Shown: one piece after another, positions 33,651 to 43,619 of the stretch
Position numbering within the stretch: the first letter of the stretch is position 1
Layout: the number at the start of each line of letters is the position of its first letter
Origin: JACCTI01 sp051005695
GTDB lineage: Bacteria > Verrucomicrobiota > Verrucomicrobiia > Chthoniobacterales > UBA10450
DNA: 64,000 nucleotides
Reading direction: 5' to 3'
NCBI GenBank assembly: GCA_051005695.1
Contig: JBPCJC010000046.1
Coordinates: forward strand, 1 to 64,000
Notes under the pieces: model-generated
What the model saw: the letters and a program-made list of their open reading frames with translations, nothing else
What the model was told of the DNA's origin: nothing
The model's database searches: none
Program-made: the position numbers and the translations under genes

Positions 33651-36600
33651 CTAGAACTTCTTGCTTAACTCGAAATAGACAAACTGGCCGTACGGATCGT
33701 AAACCGACAGGTCGGTCGCGCTGTTCTGCCTGCCAACAAATGGAGGGGTCTGATCGAAGATATTATTGCAACCCACGGTTATCGTCGTGCCATCGAGGAG
33801 GCGCTGGACAGGGCTCATCGTCGGCGCTCCCGCAACACCGCCGCCACTCTTTCCGTCCATCATCGTCTTCGCATCTTTGGCGTCGTTGACCGCCGCACCC
33901 GGGGTGGTTTTACCGGTGAAGGTGTACGACAGGCGGCCATCCACGGTGATGTAGTCGTCGATTGGCGCGTAGGTACTTTGATCATCGTTTTCCGGGTCGG
34001 AACCAGTAGCGTTTAGCAAAGCAGGAATGTAGTTCGCGTTGGCAGACAAGATAAAGCCTGCGAAGCGATACTCGGCCAAGAAGGTTAGTTTGTAATCCGG
34101 AGTAGCACCACCAAACTCCGCCTGATCCAGACCACCAATGTTATAGTAGTGGGTCGTCGAGAGACGTTTGAGATCCTGCTTCGTGAAGACGACGGAATTG
34201 ACTCCCAGCTCCAACTGCCCAAAGCGTTGTAGATCCAAGTTGTAGTGCGCGCTCAAGTCGAAACCCTCAACCCGGGCCGCCCCCGCGTTAACCAAAGGAT
34301 CAACGTAGAAGGTGGAATTGAGATTGTCGAAGAGCTGACCGGGAGCAGTGATCCTTCGCGCGTTGGGCCTCCCTGGGAAGTCGCCAATCGCAACTTGATT
34401 AATGAATTGGGATGCAGTGCCCAGGTCATTAACGCTGTTCAGAATGGTTGCCGCGCCGTTGATTCCTACGATCCCCTGTTGTAGCGTCCGGAAGTAATCG
34501 GCAGTGATCGTCAATCCCGGCACGAAACTAGGACTGTAAACCATGCCCGCGGTATAAGACTCCGCGGTCGAAGGAGCAAGTGCAGCATTTGCGGGAGTTA
34601 AACCCTGAGCTTGATCCTGCACTACTGCAATTCCAGTTGCTGGGTCCTTTAGGGTGATCGTGGGAGAAAACCCTTGTCCGGTTGGTCCCACCAATTGGTA
34701 AAGGTTGGGAGCGACGAAGGAGTTGGCGTAGGTGGCACGCAAGGTCAGGTCCTTGATGGGCTGATAGCGCAACGAGATCTTCGGAACTTTCGCATCCTTC
34801 TTGACCCCCTCATAGTGGTCGTAGCGGCCGGCGAGGTTGATCTCGAGGTTGTAGACTCCCGGCACGTGCATGCTCGAGCCAACGATTGGGACGCTGACTT
34901 CAGCGAATGCCGACTCGATCGATCGCCCTTTGTTGATGGGCGAAATCGGAACCGATCCTAGGAAAATCTCCGGAGAGTCCTGGGCCTTAAAGCCTTCTTC
35001 GCGATACTCCGCGCCCAGAGCGATTCCAAACGGACCTCCAGGAAGCATGAATGGTAAGCCAGTTATCCGGCCGTCGAATACCTCTTGATAGGAATCCTGT
35101 TTCCGAATGTTAGTCCCGAAAAAAGTCGCCGCAGTGGCGGCTGAGACTTGCCCTGGGCCCGTACCGATTGGGTTGCGTGCAAAGAAGTCCAGCGTGGTCC
35201 CCGGGATCGGACTGCCGTCAGGGTTACTCGCGTTAATCGCGTCATTAAGGTTGTTGAGAATGACCAACCCGCTGTTGGCAAAATCGATCTGGTAGTGGCT
35301 GTAGTAAACCGCTGCCTCAGCCGTCCAATCCTTGGCGAACTGCGACCGGACGCCGATGAGGAACCGATAGAAGTTTGTATCGTCAGCAAACCGCCGGGGG
35401 GCGATGTTTTGATAACGGTTAGCGGCCAGCAGACGGTATCTGCCAGCGAGCCCGGGGCCGCCTAGGCTGCCGAGATCAATAGACTCCTGAAAAGGATTGA
35501 AGGGAGCAGGCGCGCCTCGGTCCTCAGGAACGAGCGCTCCAGTGGGATTCCGTCCGGACCAATGGGACCAGCGTTGGGGTCGAAGCGGGTCGTCCCACGG
35601 ATAATCACGCCGGAGCCATTGCTCAAGGGTTGAGCATTAAGACGACTCTCGTTGTGGTTTTTGGAATAGAGAAAATCCCCAAAAAGCTCCAACTGCTTTC
35701 CGAACACTTGATGGCTGAATGAAACGTAGGCGTTTGTGCGGGAAACGTCCAATGTGTTTGTCGGAACTTGAAACAGGTTATAGCTCGCGCTAGTGAAACT
35801 TGAAGCCTGAGTATAAGCTTGAGGGAGTTGGCCGTATTGTCCTGGATTCCGACCGGCGGCCGGAGGGAGCGGAACGCCACCGGGGACGACTCCCGGAGCA
35901 TCAAAGGGCGAATTTAGCCCCGCGGTCCCGAAGGGTAGATTAGGATCGACGCCCTTAAGGAGGTAGAACCCGTTAGTCCCGCTGGTCGCATCGCGCCCCA
36001 AACCGCCGAAATTCGTGGTCGTTCCTTGAGGTCGCAGCTGCGAGTAGGCACGCTCCCGTTCGAAGAGGGCATCCTGTTCTAAATATTGAAAGCCGGCGGT
36101 GACGTGAGTGGTGGCGTTGCCCGTCCCGGCGATGACGTAAGCGCGTCTTTCCGCTACTCCTGATTCGACGGAAAACCCATAGCGAGCTCCGATTTCGACG
36201 CCTTCGAAATCGTCCTTAAGGAAGATGTTGACCACGCCGCCGACCTCGTCGGATCCATAAAGAGCGGACGCTCCATCCTTCAATACTTCAATCCGACTAA
36301 TCAAAGCCGCCGGAAACAGATTCACGTCCGAGAACTGCGCGCCCCCAACAGAAATAGCTGCGGAGTCCGCAATGCGTCGGTTTTGGAAAAGGACCAATGT
36401 TGCCAAACCGCGAATTGTCACAACTGCTCCACCCTGAGTAATGCCAGAAGAGATATTCGCGTTGGTGCTACCGAGGTTACCGGCACCTACGAAGTCTGGA
36501 TTGCGCTTTTGCAGGATGGTCAAGACTTCGTTACTTCCGGAACGCTTAATCTCCTGGGTGGTCAATGTATCCAGAGGTGAAGCAGTCACTTCCTCAGCCG

Positions 36601-36838
36601 TCGGAATATAGGAACCGGTCACGATCACGCGTTCCGTACTGGATTCACCGGCGGAGGCGGGCGCTGGCGGGGCCGCTGGGCCAGGTCCGTTTTCCGGAAG
36701 CTGGGTAGCGGGCGAGCCTGCTGGGGTCTGAGCGTAGGCGCTAACGGTCATGAGGAAAGGAATTCCGACGCCGGCCACAAGGGCCACGCGGAGGGATCCT
36801 AACGTCTTCAGTACGTTTCTTATCATTAGTTTCTCCAT
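33651..36838 (-). pseudogene. TonB-dependent outer-membrane receptor with a frameshift
   Basis: Together about 1060 residues. The first part (from ATG 36838) has a signal peptide ending SAYAQ. The plug domain includes ERVIVTGSYIP, GAVVTIRGLATLVLFQNRRI and EVLKDGASALYGSDEVGGVVNIF, then early barrel strands. Near 35533 the frame is lost and it stops at 35462. Reading on in the shifted frame gives VPEDRGAPAPFNPFQESIDL and continues without a break into the remaining barrel, ending YFELSKKF with the typical terminal Phe. One missing base restores a full receptor. It may be a true mutation or a sequencing/assembly error. The gene carries no exact copy of the iterated 9-mer. Confidence 0.85.
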
Positions 36839-36981
36839 ATGGTTTAGGTAAGGTTTGGTGTTGCGGCGACAGTCTTAGCGCGAGGCGTTCAATCATGGTT
36901 AGGACTTAAAACCTACGATTCCGGACGCGGAGTGAATTGCGCGAAATGTGCGGAAGACGCCGGTTTTTCCGGAGAAACAAC

Positions 36982-37006
36982 TCGTTAGGCCGCTTTAGCC
37001 TAACGA
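36982..37006 (-). terminator. Inverted pair of the iterated 9-mer, likely terminator of the kinase gene
   Basis: TCGTTAGGC, a seven-base loop CGCTTTA, then GCCTAACGA. This is a perfect 9-bp stem placed five bases after the kinase stop. On the minus strand the hairpin is followed by GTTGTTTCTCC, only moderately T-rich. The gap 36839-36981 otherwise should hold the promoter of the TonB receptor; no clear box stood out. Confidence 0.65.
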
Positions 37007-37010
37007 ATCT

Positions 37011-40000
37011 CTATGGAGAGGAAGCGCCGTTGCCGTCCCCTGCTCCGGCGAGGGCCGCGGCTTCGGCGATGAGCTGATCGAAGCGGGGATCTCCCCGGAG
37101 ATCGTCCCACATCGGGTTGAACTTAAGGTCGCCGAAGCTTTCGCCGAAAGGTATTTTCACCAGCTCGCCCAAGGTAATCAAAGCTTTATCGTGCTCGCCG
37201 GTCCAAACGTAGACCTCGGCCAGCATGAGGGCCATCATCGGACCCTCGACCGCGTCCGTGAAAATTGGAAGAAGTTCCACGGCGCGATGTCCCTCTCGGA
37301 GGGCATCTTCCTTGCGGCCTAGTCCGGCATCGATAGCTCCCAGTTCGCTGAGAATCGCTGGGCTGTCAGGCCGCTTCGCTAAAGCAACCATTGCAAGTCG
37401 CCGTGCTTCTTCAAAGGACGACCGGGACTCTTGATCCTTCCCGCTAGAACGAGCAAGTGTCCCTAGGGTGAGCCAGAAAGTCATGTCGGTTTTTGCATCC
37501 GCCGTCGCGCTCTGCGCAAGAGCTTTCCCGCCAGCGAAGTCGCGCTCAAGGAGATGAAGCCAAAGCCGCGCGTTTTGATACTCGATGCCGTCCTTATTGG
37601 ACACTGCGTCCAACGCTTCACGCGCACCACGGATGTTGCCCCGGGCTATCTCCAGCTCATTCTTTAATGCCCAGAGCCGTCCGGTCACCGATTCGGGCAG
37701 CCGAAGAATCGCGGCATTCGCGATCCGCTCCGAGTCCGAGTATCGTCTTAATCCGTTCGGGGTCTGGACGAGGTTAAAGGGGAGCGAACAATCCTGGGGA
37801 TCCAGTTCGACCGCTTTCTCGCCATCGCGCACTGCTTCTTCCCAAAGACCGAGGCGGCGTTCGACCAGTCCTGCAATAGTATAGAACTCAATCGTGTGCG
37901 CGCCGGAAGTAGCAGCGATCTTGAGTAGCTCCTCGCGGGTGCGTCGATAATCACTCAGTCCATGGTAGTAATAACGGACCAGCGCGAGGTGCGCTTCTTC
38001 CAGGTTCGGCTCCAGCCGGAGAGCAGTTTCGGCAGCATTCTGCACGGCGGCCAGGCGCGCCGGCGTATGATCATCACCGAAACGATAGATGTAAACCTGC
38101 GCTTCATTGAGCAAGCAATAAGCGAGGGCAAACTTCGGATCTCGGCCGATCGCGTCATCCAAAAGAGTCACGGCTTCAGCCCATGCGTGGCTGGGCTGAT
38201 TCCCATGCCAAGTGTAGACTAACGAGCGCGCGCGAAGGTAGAGATCATAAGCCTGCATGTCCTGCGTCGGCCGTTTCCAAATGGCTGCTTTCTCCCGGGA
38301 GGAAAGCGTCGCCTTGAGCTGCGCAACGATGGTTTGCGCGAGCTCACTTTGGAGCGCGAAAATGTCTTCGACCTTGCGATCGTAATGCTCCGCCCAAATC
38401 TGCGTGTCAGTACGGGTATCGATTAACTGCGCATTAATCCGCACCCGATCGCCGGAGATTTGCACGCTGCCCTCGAGGATGTTTGCGACTCCCAGCGCGC
38501 GCCCGATTTCTTTCACATCGCGAGTCTGGCCGCGATAGGAGGCGACGCCGCTGCGACTAATCACCTTTAAGTCTTCCACCTTTCCGAGATCGGTCAGGAT
38601 GTTGTCCTGCACGCCGTCGGCAAAATAGGAAGGCGGGCTCTTATCGCCGAAGCTATCGAAGGGGAGGACCGCGATACTTTTCGGCGGCGCCGAAGTTGCG
38701 GCGCTATCCGAAGGCGAAACAACTGCCGTCGTCGGGCGATGTGATTGCGACCGAAGCCAAAGCGCGAAAATCGCAGCAAGCATCAACACCGCCACGACCG
38801 CCGCCGTCCGCAACCCGGGCCGATTCCGCGCGACCAAGCATTTTGCGCGATAATGCCAACTGCGTCCGCGCGCGATAACCGCTTCGTGCGCGAGATGACG
38901 GCGAATGTCCGCCGCAAAATCCGCCACCTTCGGATAACGACACTCCGGTTCCTTGCGAAGGGCGAAGAGCACAATTGCATCCAGATTTCCGCGCACCAGC
39001 CGCGCGTTTTCCTGATCGGCCATTCGAGAACTCGGCGCCGCGGGATCCTGCTCGCGCACGACCGTTGCGATCTCTTCACGCGAAGGTCGCGAAGTAGAAA
39101 ACTTGTGCGGTTTCTCGCCGCTAAGCATTTCGTAAAGCAGGGCGCCGAGCGCGTAGACATCGCTCGCTTCCGTGATCGGGCGCCCGTCGGTTTGCTCGGG
39201 CGAAGCGCAGATCGGAGTCAAACGCTGCTCGCTCGCGGCGGTCAATTCCATCGAATCTTCTCCTGGCGTCAGCAGCTTCGCGATCCCGAAATCCAGCAGC
39301 TTTGGTTCACCGTCCAGGTTCACCAGTATGTTGCTCGGCTTGAGATCGCGATGAATCACGTGCTTGTGATGCGCCACTTCCACCGCGGCGCAGACCTTGA
39401 GAAAAATCGTCAACCGTTCGGCAATGGAGAGCTGATGCTCGCGCGCATAACGCGTCACCGGCGCGCCGGCGACGTATTCCATCACGAAATACGGCAATCC
39501 ATCTCCGGTCGTTCCGGCGTCGAGCAAGCGGGCGATGTTTGGATGATCAAGGCGCGCGAGAATGTGACGTTCCGCGGCAAAACGGCGCAGTACTTCATCC
39601 GTATCCGTGCCGCGTTTCAGCACCTTGATCGCGACTTCTTTTTCAAACTGTCCATCCGCGCGCGACGCTAGGTAAACCGTTCCCATCCCACCGCGACCGA
39701 GTTCGCGCGTGACCACATACGCGCCGATCCGCCGGCCGCTCTCGGCCGTTTCTTCCTGCCATAAACTGACCGTCGCCTGCTCCGCGCAATCCTCCAGCGA
39801 ATCGGTCGGATCGCGCCGCAACGCCTCTGCTTCATTGACTAACGACTCCGCTTCCGCGAGGAGCGCGGCGTCGTTCGCGCAGCGCTTTTCCACCAAGGCA
39901 ACACGCGCCGCGGCGTTCGGCTGCTCGAGCGCGTCCGCGAGGATATTCTTCAGCTCGTGCCAGCGATCCGGATCGATTTTGGGCCGCGATGGAGTGGTGG

Positions 40001-40013
40001 TTTTTACCGTCAT
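37011..40013 (-). CDS. Transmembrane Ser/Thr protein kinase with C-terminal TPR region
   Basis: 1000 residues. A PknB-type kinase domain spans about 97-370: Gly loop GRGGMG (106-111), Lys130 in AIKVLK, HRDLKPSN (221-228), DFG (241-243), CASPEQ in the activation segment. One TM helix lies near 402-421. Then comes an adenylate-cyclase-style segment (SIAVLPFDSFGDKSPP, with VQISGDRVRINAQLIDTRTD) also found in CadC-like and TPR regulators. From about 600 to the end there are TPR repeats. It is encoded directly downstream of an ECF sigma factor of the type normally paired with such kinases. All catalytic residues are present. Confidence 0.92.
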   Translation of the reverse strand: MTVKTTTPSRPKIDPDRWHELKNILADALEQPNAAARVALVEKRCANDAALLAEAESLVNEAEALRRDPTDSLEDCAEQATVSLWQEETAESGRRIGAYVVTRELGRGGMGTVYLASRADGQFEKEVAIKVLKRGTDTDEVLRRFAAERHILARLDHPNIARLLDAGTTGDGLPYFVMEYVAGAPVTRYAREHQLSIAERLTIFLKVCAAVEVAHHKHVIHRDLKPSNILVNLDGEPKLLDFGIAKLLTPGEDSMELTAASEQRLTPICASPEQTDGRPITEASDVYALGALLYEMLSGEKPHKFSTSRPSREEIATVVREQDPAAPSSRMADQENARLVRGNLDAIVLFALRKEPECRYPKVADFAADIRRHLAHEAVIARGRSWHYRAKCLVARNRPGLRTAAVVAVLMLAAIFALWLRSQSHRPTTAVVSPSDSAATSAPPKSIAVLPFDSFGDKSPPSYFADGVQDNILTDLGKVEDLKVISRSGVASYRGQTRDVKEIGRALGVANILEGSVQISGDRVRINAQLIDTRTDTQIWAEHYDRKVEDIFALQSELAQTIVAQLKATLSSREKAAIWKRPTQDMQAYDLYLRARSLVYTWHGNQPSHAWAEAVTLLDDAIGRDPKFALAYCLLNEAQVYIYRFGDDHTPARLAAVQNAAETALRLEPNLEEAHLALVRYYYHGLSDYRRTREELLKIAATSGAHTIEFYTIAGLVERRLGLWEEAVRDGEKAVELDPQDCSLPFNLVQTPNGLRRYSDSERIANAAILRLPESVTGRLWALKNELEIARGNIRGAREALDAVSNKDGIEYQNARLWLHLLERDFAGGKALAQSATADAKTDMTFWLTLGTLARSSGKDQESRSSFEEARRLAMVALAKRPDSPAILSELGAIDAGLGRKEDALREGHRAVELLPIFTDAVEGPMMALMLAEVYVWTGEHDKALITLGELVKIPFGESFGDLKFNPMWDDLRGDPRFDQLIAEAAALAGAGDGNGASSP

Positions 40014-40040
40014 TTTGCCTCTGCTACAGCACTCGTTAGG

Positions 40041-40636
40041 CTAGCTCGGCGAAATTTCTCGTCGTAACCAAACCTTGGCCACAGTCCAATCCCTTTTAAC
40101 GGTCGCGGGCGAAATTGCCAGCACTTCCGCGATCTCTTCAATCGTTAGGCCACCGAAAAAACGGAGCTCGACGATCTGCGCATGCCGCGGATCGAGCGCT
40201 TCCAATTCCTGGAGCGCTTCGTCCAGCGCCTGCACATCAATTTTGCGGCTTTCATAGAATTCCAAGGTCAATTGCATACGCTCATCGCCACCCCGTTTCA
40301 GCCGATGTTTCGCGACCGCGTAGTTGGTTAACGTCTGCCGCATGATCCGCGCAAAGATGCCGATGAAGTGCGCCGGATTTTCCATTCGATCTCCGGTTGG
40401 CTGCGCAAACGCAGATAAGCTTCATGCACCAGCGCCGTTTTTTGCAGGGTATGCTCGGAGCGTTCGCCGCGAAGATACGAAGCCGCCAGCCGCCGCAATT
40501 CCTCGTAAACCGCCGGCAACATTTCCTCCGCCGGCAAGGCCGCGGACTCGCACAGTGGAATGACTTTACCCGATAACTCGGACGCCGGCCGCAAATCGCG
40601 AATCGGCTCGCTCCTCCCGAGTTGAGTAGTAGGCAT
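40041..40636 (-). pseudogene. ECF sigma factor with a frameshift
   Basis: Region 2 is encoded from ATG 40636 (PAVYEELRRLAASYLRGERS, HTLQKTALVHEAYLRL). The frame leaves at QPEIEWK and region 2.4 to region 4 continue in the next frame as NPAHFIGIFARIMRQTL, then LEALDPRHAQIVELRFFGG and an HTH (TIEEIAEVLAISPATVKRDW). The junction is a run of four T (plus strand, 40378-40381); five would restore about 197 residues, a normal length for this group. It could be a homopolymer error. Kinase and sigma factor are adjacent and probably one signalling unit. Confidence 0.85.
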
Positions 40637-40847
40637 GGTGCGGAAGGACTCTAACGCTGTGCCTTTCGGAACTCCAGTATCTCGCGCGCCCGTCCTGTGT
40701 CGGTTGGAGATTTTTTAGAAATTTTCGCGTTCAGTGAGCCTTTTCGCGCCCGCTCGTTGCATTAGCAAGTGTGCAGGGAATGACATTGATCGCAGACCGG
40801 CGACTGGATGACTCCGTTGCCGTGAGAACTCGGAAGGAGTCCGCGCG

Positions 40848-41894
40848 ATGACTTATTTCTCCGAGCTCGATGCCGACGAAAAATCCGGCAAGGCCATCGG
40901 CTTCCTCGGCTTCGATGGAGTCACGACTCTGGATCTGACCGGCCCGCTGGAAGCATTTGCGACCGCGCGCACGGAAGAAGGAAATCGCGCCTGCTACGAA
41001 ACGGTGCTCATCGGCGTTACCGGCAAAACTTTTGTCTCGGGTTCGGGCGCAACTTTCAAGGCCGAGCATACCATCCGCACGGCCCCGACTCTCGACACCG
41101 TGATCATTCCCGGCGGCGCCGGCTTGCGGAACACCGAGACGAGCCATGCGATCGGGCAATGGCTCGTTAGTCTAAAAGAAAATGTGCGGATCGCATCGGT
41201 CTCGACCGGGATTTATCCCCTCGCACAAAGCGGTCTGCTCGATGGTCGCCGCGTGACGACGCACTGGCGCTACACGCATAATGTCGCGAGCACCTTTCGC
41301 CGATTAAAGGTCGATGATTCCGGCTCCTTCATCAAAGACGATCGCTTTTATACATGCGGCGGCGGCACGGCTGGGATCGAGATGAGTCTCGCTCTCATCC
41401 AGGAGGACTTTGGAGCCAAAAGCGCGCTCGGGGTTGCGCGGGAATTGGTCGTCAATCTGCGACCTTCGGGTGAGGGCGAGCGTCATGTCGATCCCGGGCT
41501 CGATCAACCGGGCACCGAGGAACGCCTCGCGGAATTGCCCGCCTGGATCACCAGTCGGCTGCGGGCCAATCTTTCCGTCGAAGTGCTCGCGGAGCGCGCC
41601 TGCCTTTGCCCGCGACATTTCAGCCGGCTCTTCAAACGGACTTTTCAAAGCACGCCCGCCGATTTCGTCGAGCACCTTCGGATCACCGAAGCCGCGCGCC
41701 GCCTTGCCTCGCAACCTCTCAGCATCGGCGGTGTCGCAGAATCGGTCGGCTTCAAAAGTGTGGAAGTTTTCCGGCGTGCCTTCGAGCGGCGCTTCGGGGT
41801 TACGCCGCGAAATTTTCAGCGACAGATTCGCGAAAACACGCAAAACGGCGAACGCTTCGTGAGTGATTTTAAAAAACTCGCGCGCAGCAAATAG
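40848..41894 (+). CDS. GlxA-family transcriptional regulator, copy 1
   Basis: 348 residues. An N-terminal DJ-1/PfpI-like domain (IGFLGFDGVTTLDLTGPLEAF, VIIPGGAGLRN, GLLDGRRVTTHW) is followed by a C-terminal AraC double HTH (LSVEVLAERACLCPRHFSRLFKRTF, then AESVGFKSVEVFRRAFERRFG). The nucleophile-elbow Cys of the DJ-1 fold is Ser here (SVSTGIY). Family members sense small metabolites and activate transcription. It is followed after 12 bases by a paralogue, and the 211-base gap upstream (40637-40847) separates it from the divergent sigma gene. Confidence 0.88.
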   Translation: MTYFSELDADEKSGKAIGFLGFDGVTTLDLTGPLEAFATARTEEGNRACYETVLIGVTGKTFVSGSGATFKAEHTIRTAPTLDTVIIPGGAGLRNTETSHAIGQWLVSLKENVRIASVSTGIYPLAQSGLLDGRRVTTHWRYTHNVASTFRRLKVDDSGSFIKDDRFYTCGGGTAGIEMSLALIQEDFGAKSALGVARELVVNLRPSGEGERHVDPGLDQPGTEERLAELPAWITSRLRANLSVEVLAERACLCPRHFSRLFKRTFQSTPADFVEHLRITEAARRLASQPLSIGGVAESVGFKSVEVFRRAFERRFGVTPRNFQRQIRENTQNGERFVSDFKKLARSK

Positions 41895-41906
41895 CTCCCA
41901 CTCCGC

Positions 41907-42917
41907 ATGACTCCGAAACGCATTGGCTTAGTCGGTTTCGATCGCGTGACCGCACTGCACTTGGTCGGTCCGGCGGAAGCATTTGGCGCGGCCGCGCTCG
42001 ATGATGGCTACGGTGGTCGCATTCCCTGTTACGAAGTCTGCACGGTCGGCGTTCCCGGCGAGCACTTTCGCGCCGAGTCCGGGGTAGAATTTCAAGCGCA
42101 AGCGACCTTCGCGAATGCGCCCGACTTCGACACTATTATCGTCGCCGGCGGTTTGGGAATTCGCGAACGGGAACTCGGCGAGGAAGTCGCCTCACTCATA
42201 CTGCAACGCGTCGCCGACACGCGCCGGATTGCTTCGGTCTGCACCGGGCTTTACGGGCTTGCGCCCACCGGCCTCCTCGATGGCCGCGAAGTCACCGTGC
42301 ATTGGCGTTGCGCCCGCGATATCGCGCAACGTTTCCCGCGGCTACGGGTGAATTACAAACGCGCGCTCGTGCACGACGGGCCGTTTTATACTTCCAGCGG
42401 TTTGGGCGCGGGGATGAATCTTTCGCTGGCCATGATCCGCGAGGATTACGGACCGCATGTCGCGCAGATGGTCGAGCGCGAGCTCGTCCTCTACCCCACG
42501 GAAGGCGAACATAAGGATTCCCTCCCCGGCAATCGTCCGGAGCCGCGGCCTAACGAGAGGTTCGCCGATCTCGTTCCTTGGATCGTGCGCAATCTCCAGA
42601 GCGATTTATCGGTCGAAACCCTCGCCCGCCGGGCCTGCATGTGCCCAAACCATTTTAGCAAGGCGTTCAAAAGCGTCTTTGGCCAACCGCCCAAAGTCTT
42701 CGTTGAAAATCTGCGCCTGAACGAAGCCCGCCGCCGGCTTTCAAAGCGCCAAAAAACTATCTTCGGCGTCGCCGCCTCCGTCGGGTTTACGGACGCGGCC
42801 GCGTTCCAGCGCGCCTATCAGCGCCGCTTCGGCGCCAGCCCGAGCAGTAGTTTCGCCGCCGCCGATCGGCCAGCGATCGCACGCTCGCGCGCGACTTCCA
42901 GCGTTACCCTGGCGTAA
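41907..42917 (+). CDS. GlxA-family transcriptional regulator, copy 2
   Basis: 336 residues with the same plan as copy 1: IGLVGFDRVTALHLVGPAEAF, IIVAGGLGIRE, GLLDGREVTVHWRCA, then AraC HTH motifs LSVETLARRACMCPNHFSKAFKS and AASVGFTDAAAFQRAYQRRFG. Here the DJ-1-type Cys is retained (SVCTGLY). The two genes are a tandem duplication that has diverged strongly. The tail is Ser/Ala-rich. No obvious target operon adjoins them. Confidence 0.88.
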   Translation: MTPKRIGLVGFDRVTALHLVGPAEAFGAAALDDGYGGRIPCYEVCTVGVPGEHFRAESGVEFQAQATFANAPDFDTIIVAGGLGIRERELGEEVASLILQRVADTRRIASVCTGLYGLAPTGLLDGREVTVHWRCARDIAQRFPRLRVNYKRALVHDGPFYTSSGLGAGMNLSLAMIREDYGPHVAQMVERELVLYPTEGEHKDSLPGNRPEPRPNERFADLVPWIVRNLQSDLSVETLARRACMCPNHFSKAFKSVFGQPPKVFVENLRLNEARRRLSKRQKTIFGVAASVGFTDAAAFQRAYQRRFGASPSSSFAAADRPAIARSRATSSVTLA

Positions 42918-42923
42918 CCCCGC

Positions 42924-43448
42924 CTAACGAGTTCTGCGCCGCGCACTCTTGCGCGATGAAGACTTGGCAGAGGCTTTACGCGACGCGCTCTTCACAGATT
43001 TTTTGGCGCCGCTGGATTTTGCTTTCGCACGGACCGTCTTGCGACTGCTTGCTTTGCGCGCGGACGATTTTTTCGCCGCGCCCTTTTTGCCCGCGGAAGA
43101 TTTCCGCGCGGATTTGCGCCCGGAGGCTTTCGCGCGGCTGGATTTTTTTGCGGTACTGTGGCTGCGGGCGCTGGTCAGACCCATTTTGCGCGCGAGTTTA
43201 CTTGAGCCTTTGCCGGCGGCGCGTTGTGCGGCTCCGGCGGCTTTACCGACTGCTTTCTTCGCAGCGGCGACGTTCGCCGGCTTAGCCGCGGCGTTGCCGG
43301 CGATCGCGCCGAGCAAGCCACCGACGACCGCGCCGACGGGTCCGGCGACGCTACCGACAACGGCGCCAGCAGCGGCGCCCGCGGTCGTTTTGGAAATCGG
43401 AGGAACTTCGAGTTTATCGGAGGAGGAGCTGGATTGTTCGTCGGCCAT
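42924..43448 (-). CDS. Histone H1-like Lys/Ala/Ser-rich protein
   Basis: 174 residues. A Ser-rich start is followed by a glycine-zipper-like hydrophobic segment (TAGAAAGAVVGSVAGPVGAV, about 21-50), then about 110 residues of Lys, Ala, Ser and Arg with SARKSSAGKKG-type repeats, as in bacterial histone H1-like DNA-binding proteins. The N-terminal zipper is atypical for H1 homologues and suggests membrane association or oligomerisation. The TAG stop lies inside a perfect iterated 9-mer (42922-42930). The opposite strand is open too, but its product is only the antisense of this repeat. Confidence 0.7.
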   Translation of the reverse strand: MADEQSSSSSDKLEVPPISKTTAGAAAGAVVGSVAGPVGAVVGGLLGAIAGNAAAKPANVAAAKKAVGKAAGAAQRAAGKGSSKLARKMGLTSARSHSTAKKSSRAKASGRKSARKSSAGKKGAAKKSSARKASSRKTVRAKAKSSGAKKSVKSASRKASAKSSSRKSARRRTR

Positions 43449-43565
43449 AAAATGAATTTGGTTTGTTTGGTTGGTTGGTGCTGTTTCTTCTATATCGAAA
43501 GTGAATGCGGCTGCGCTTGCTCGCGTTGCAAAAAGTTTTCGCGCACCGGCCAGATTTCGGGCAAC

Positions 43566-43597
43566 AAAAAAGCGCCTGAACTTTCGTCCAGGCGCTT
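43566..43597 (-). terminator. Rho-independent terminator of the RRM gene
   Basis: Arms GCGCCTG and CAGGCGC around a loop of about ten bases. On the minus strand the hairpin is followed by six T. It lies just beyond the RRM protein stop at 43620, so it ends that transcript. Confidence 0.85.
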
Positions 43598-43619
43598 TGG
43601 TTAAATTTGTTTGCGCGTT

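Noticed and set aside
42949..43455. Plus-strand open frame opposite the H1-like gene
   Set aside because: Antisense of Lys/Ala/Ser repeats; no start signals or family match, whereas the minus-strand product has a clear compositional class.
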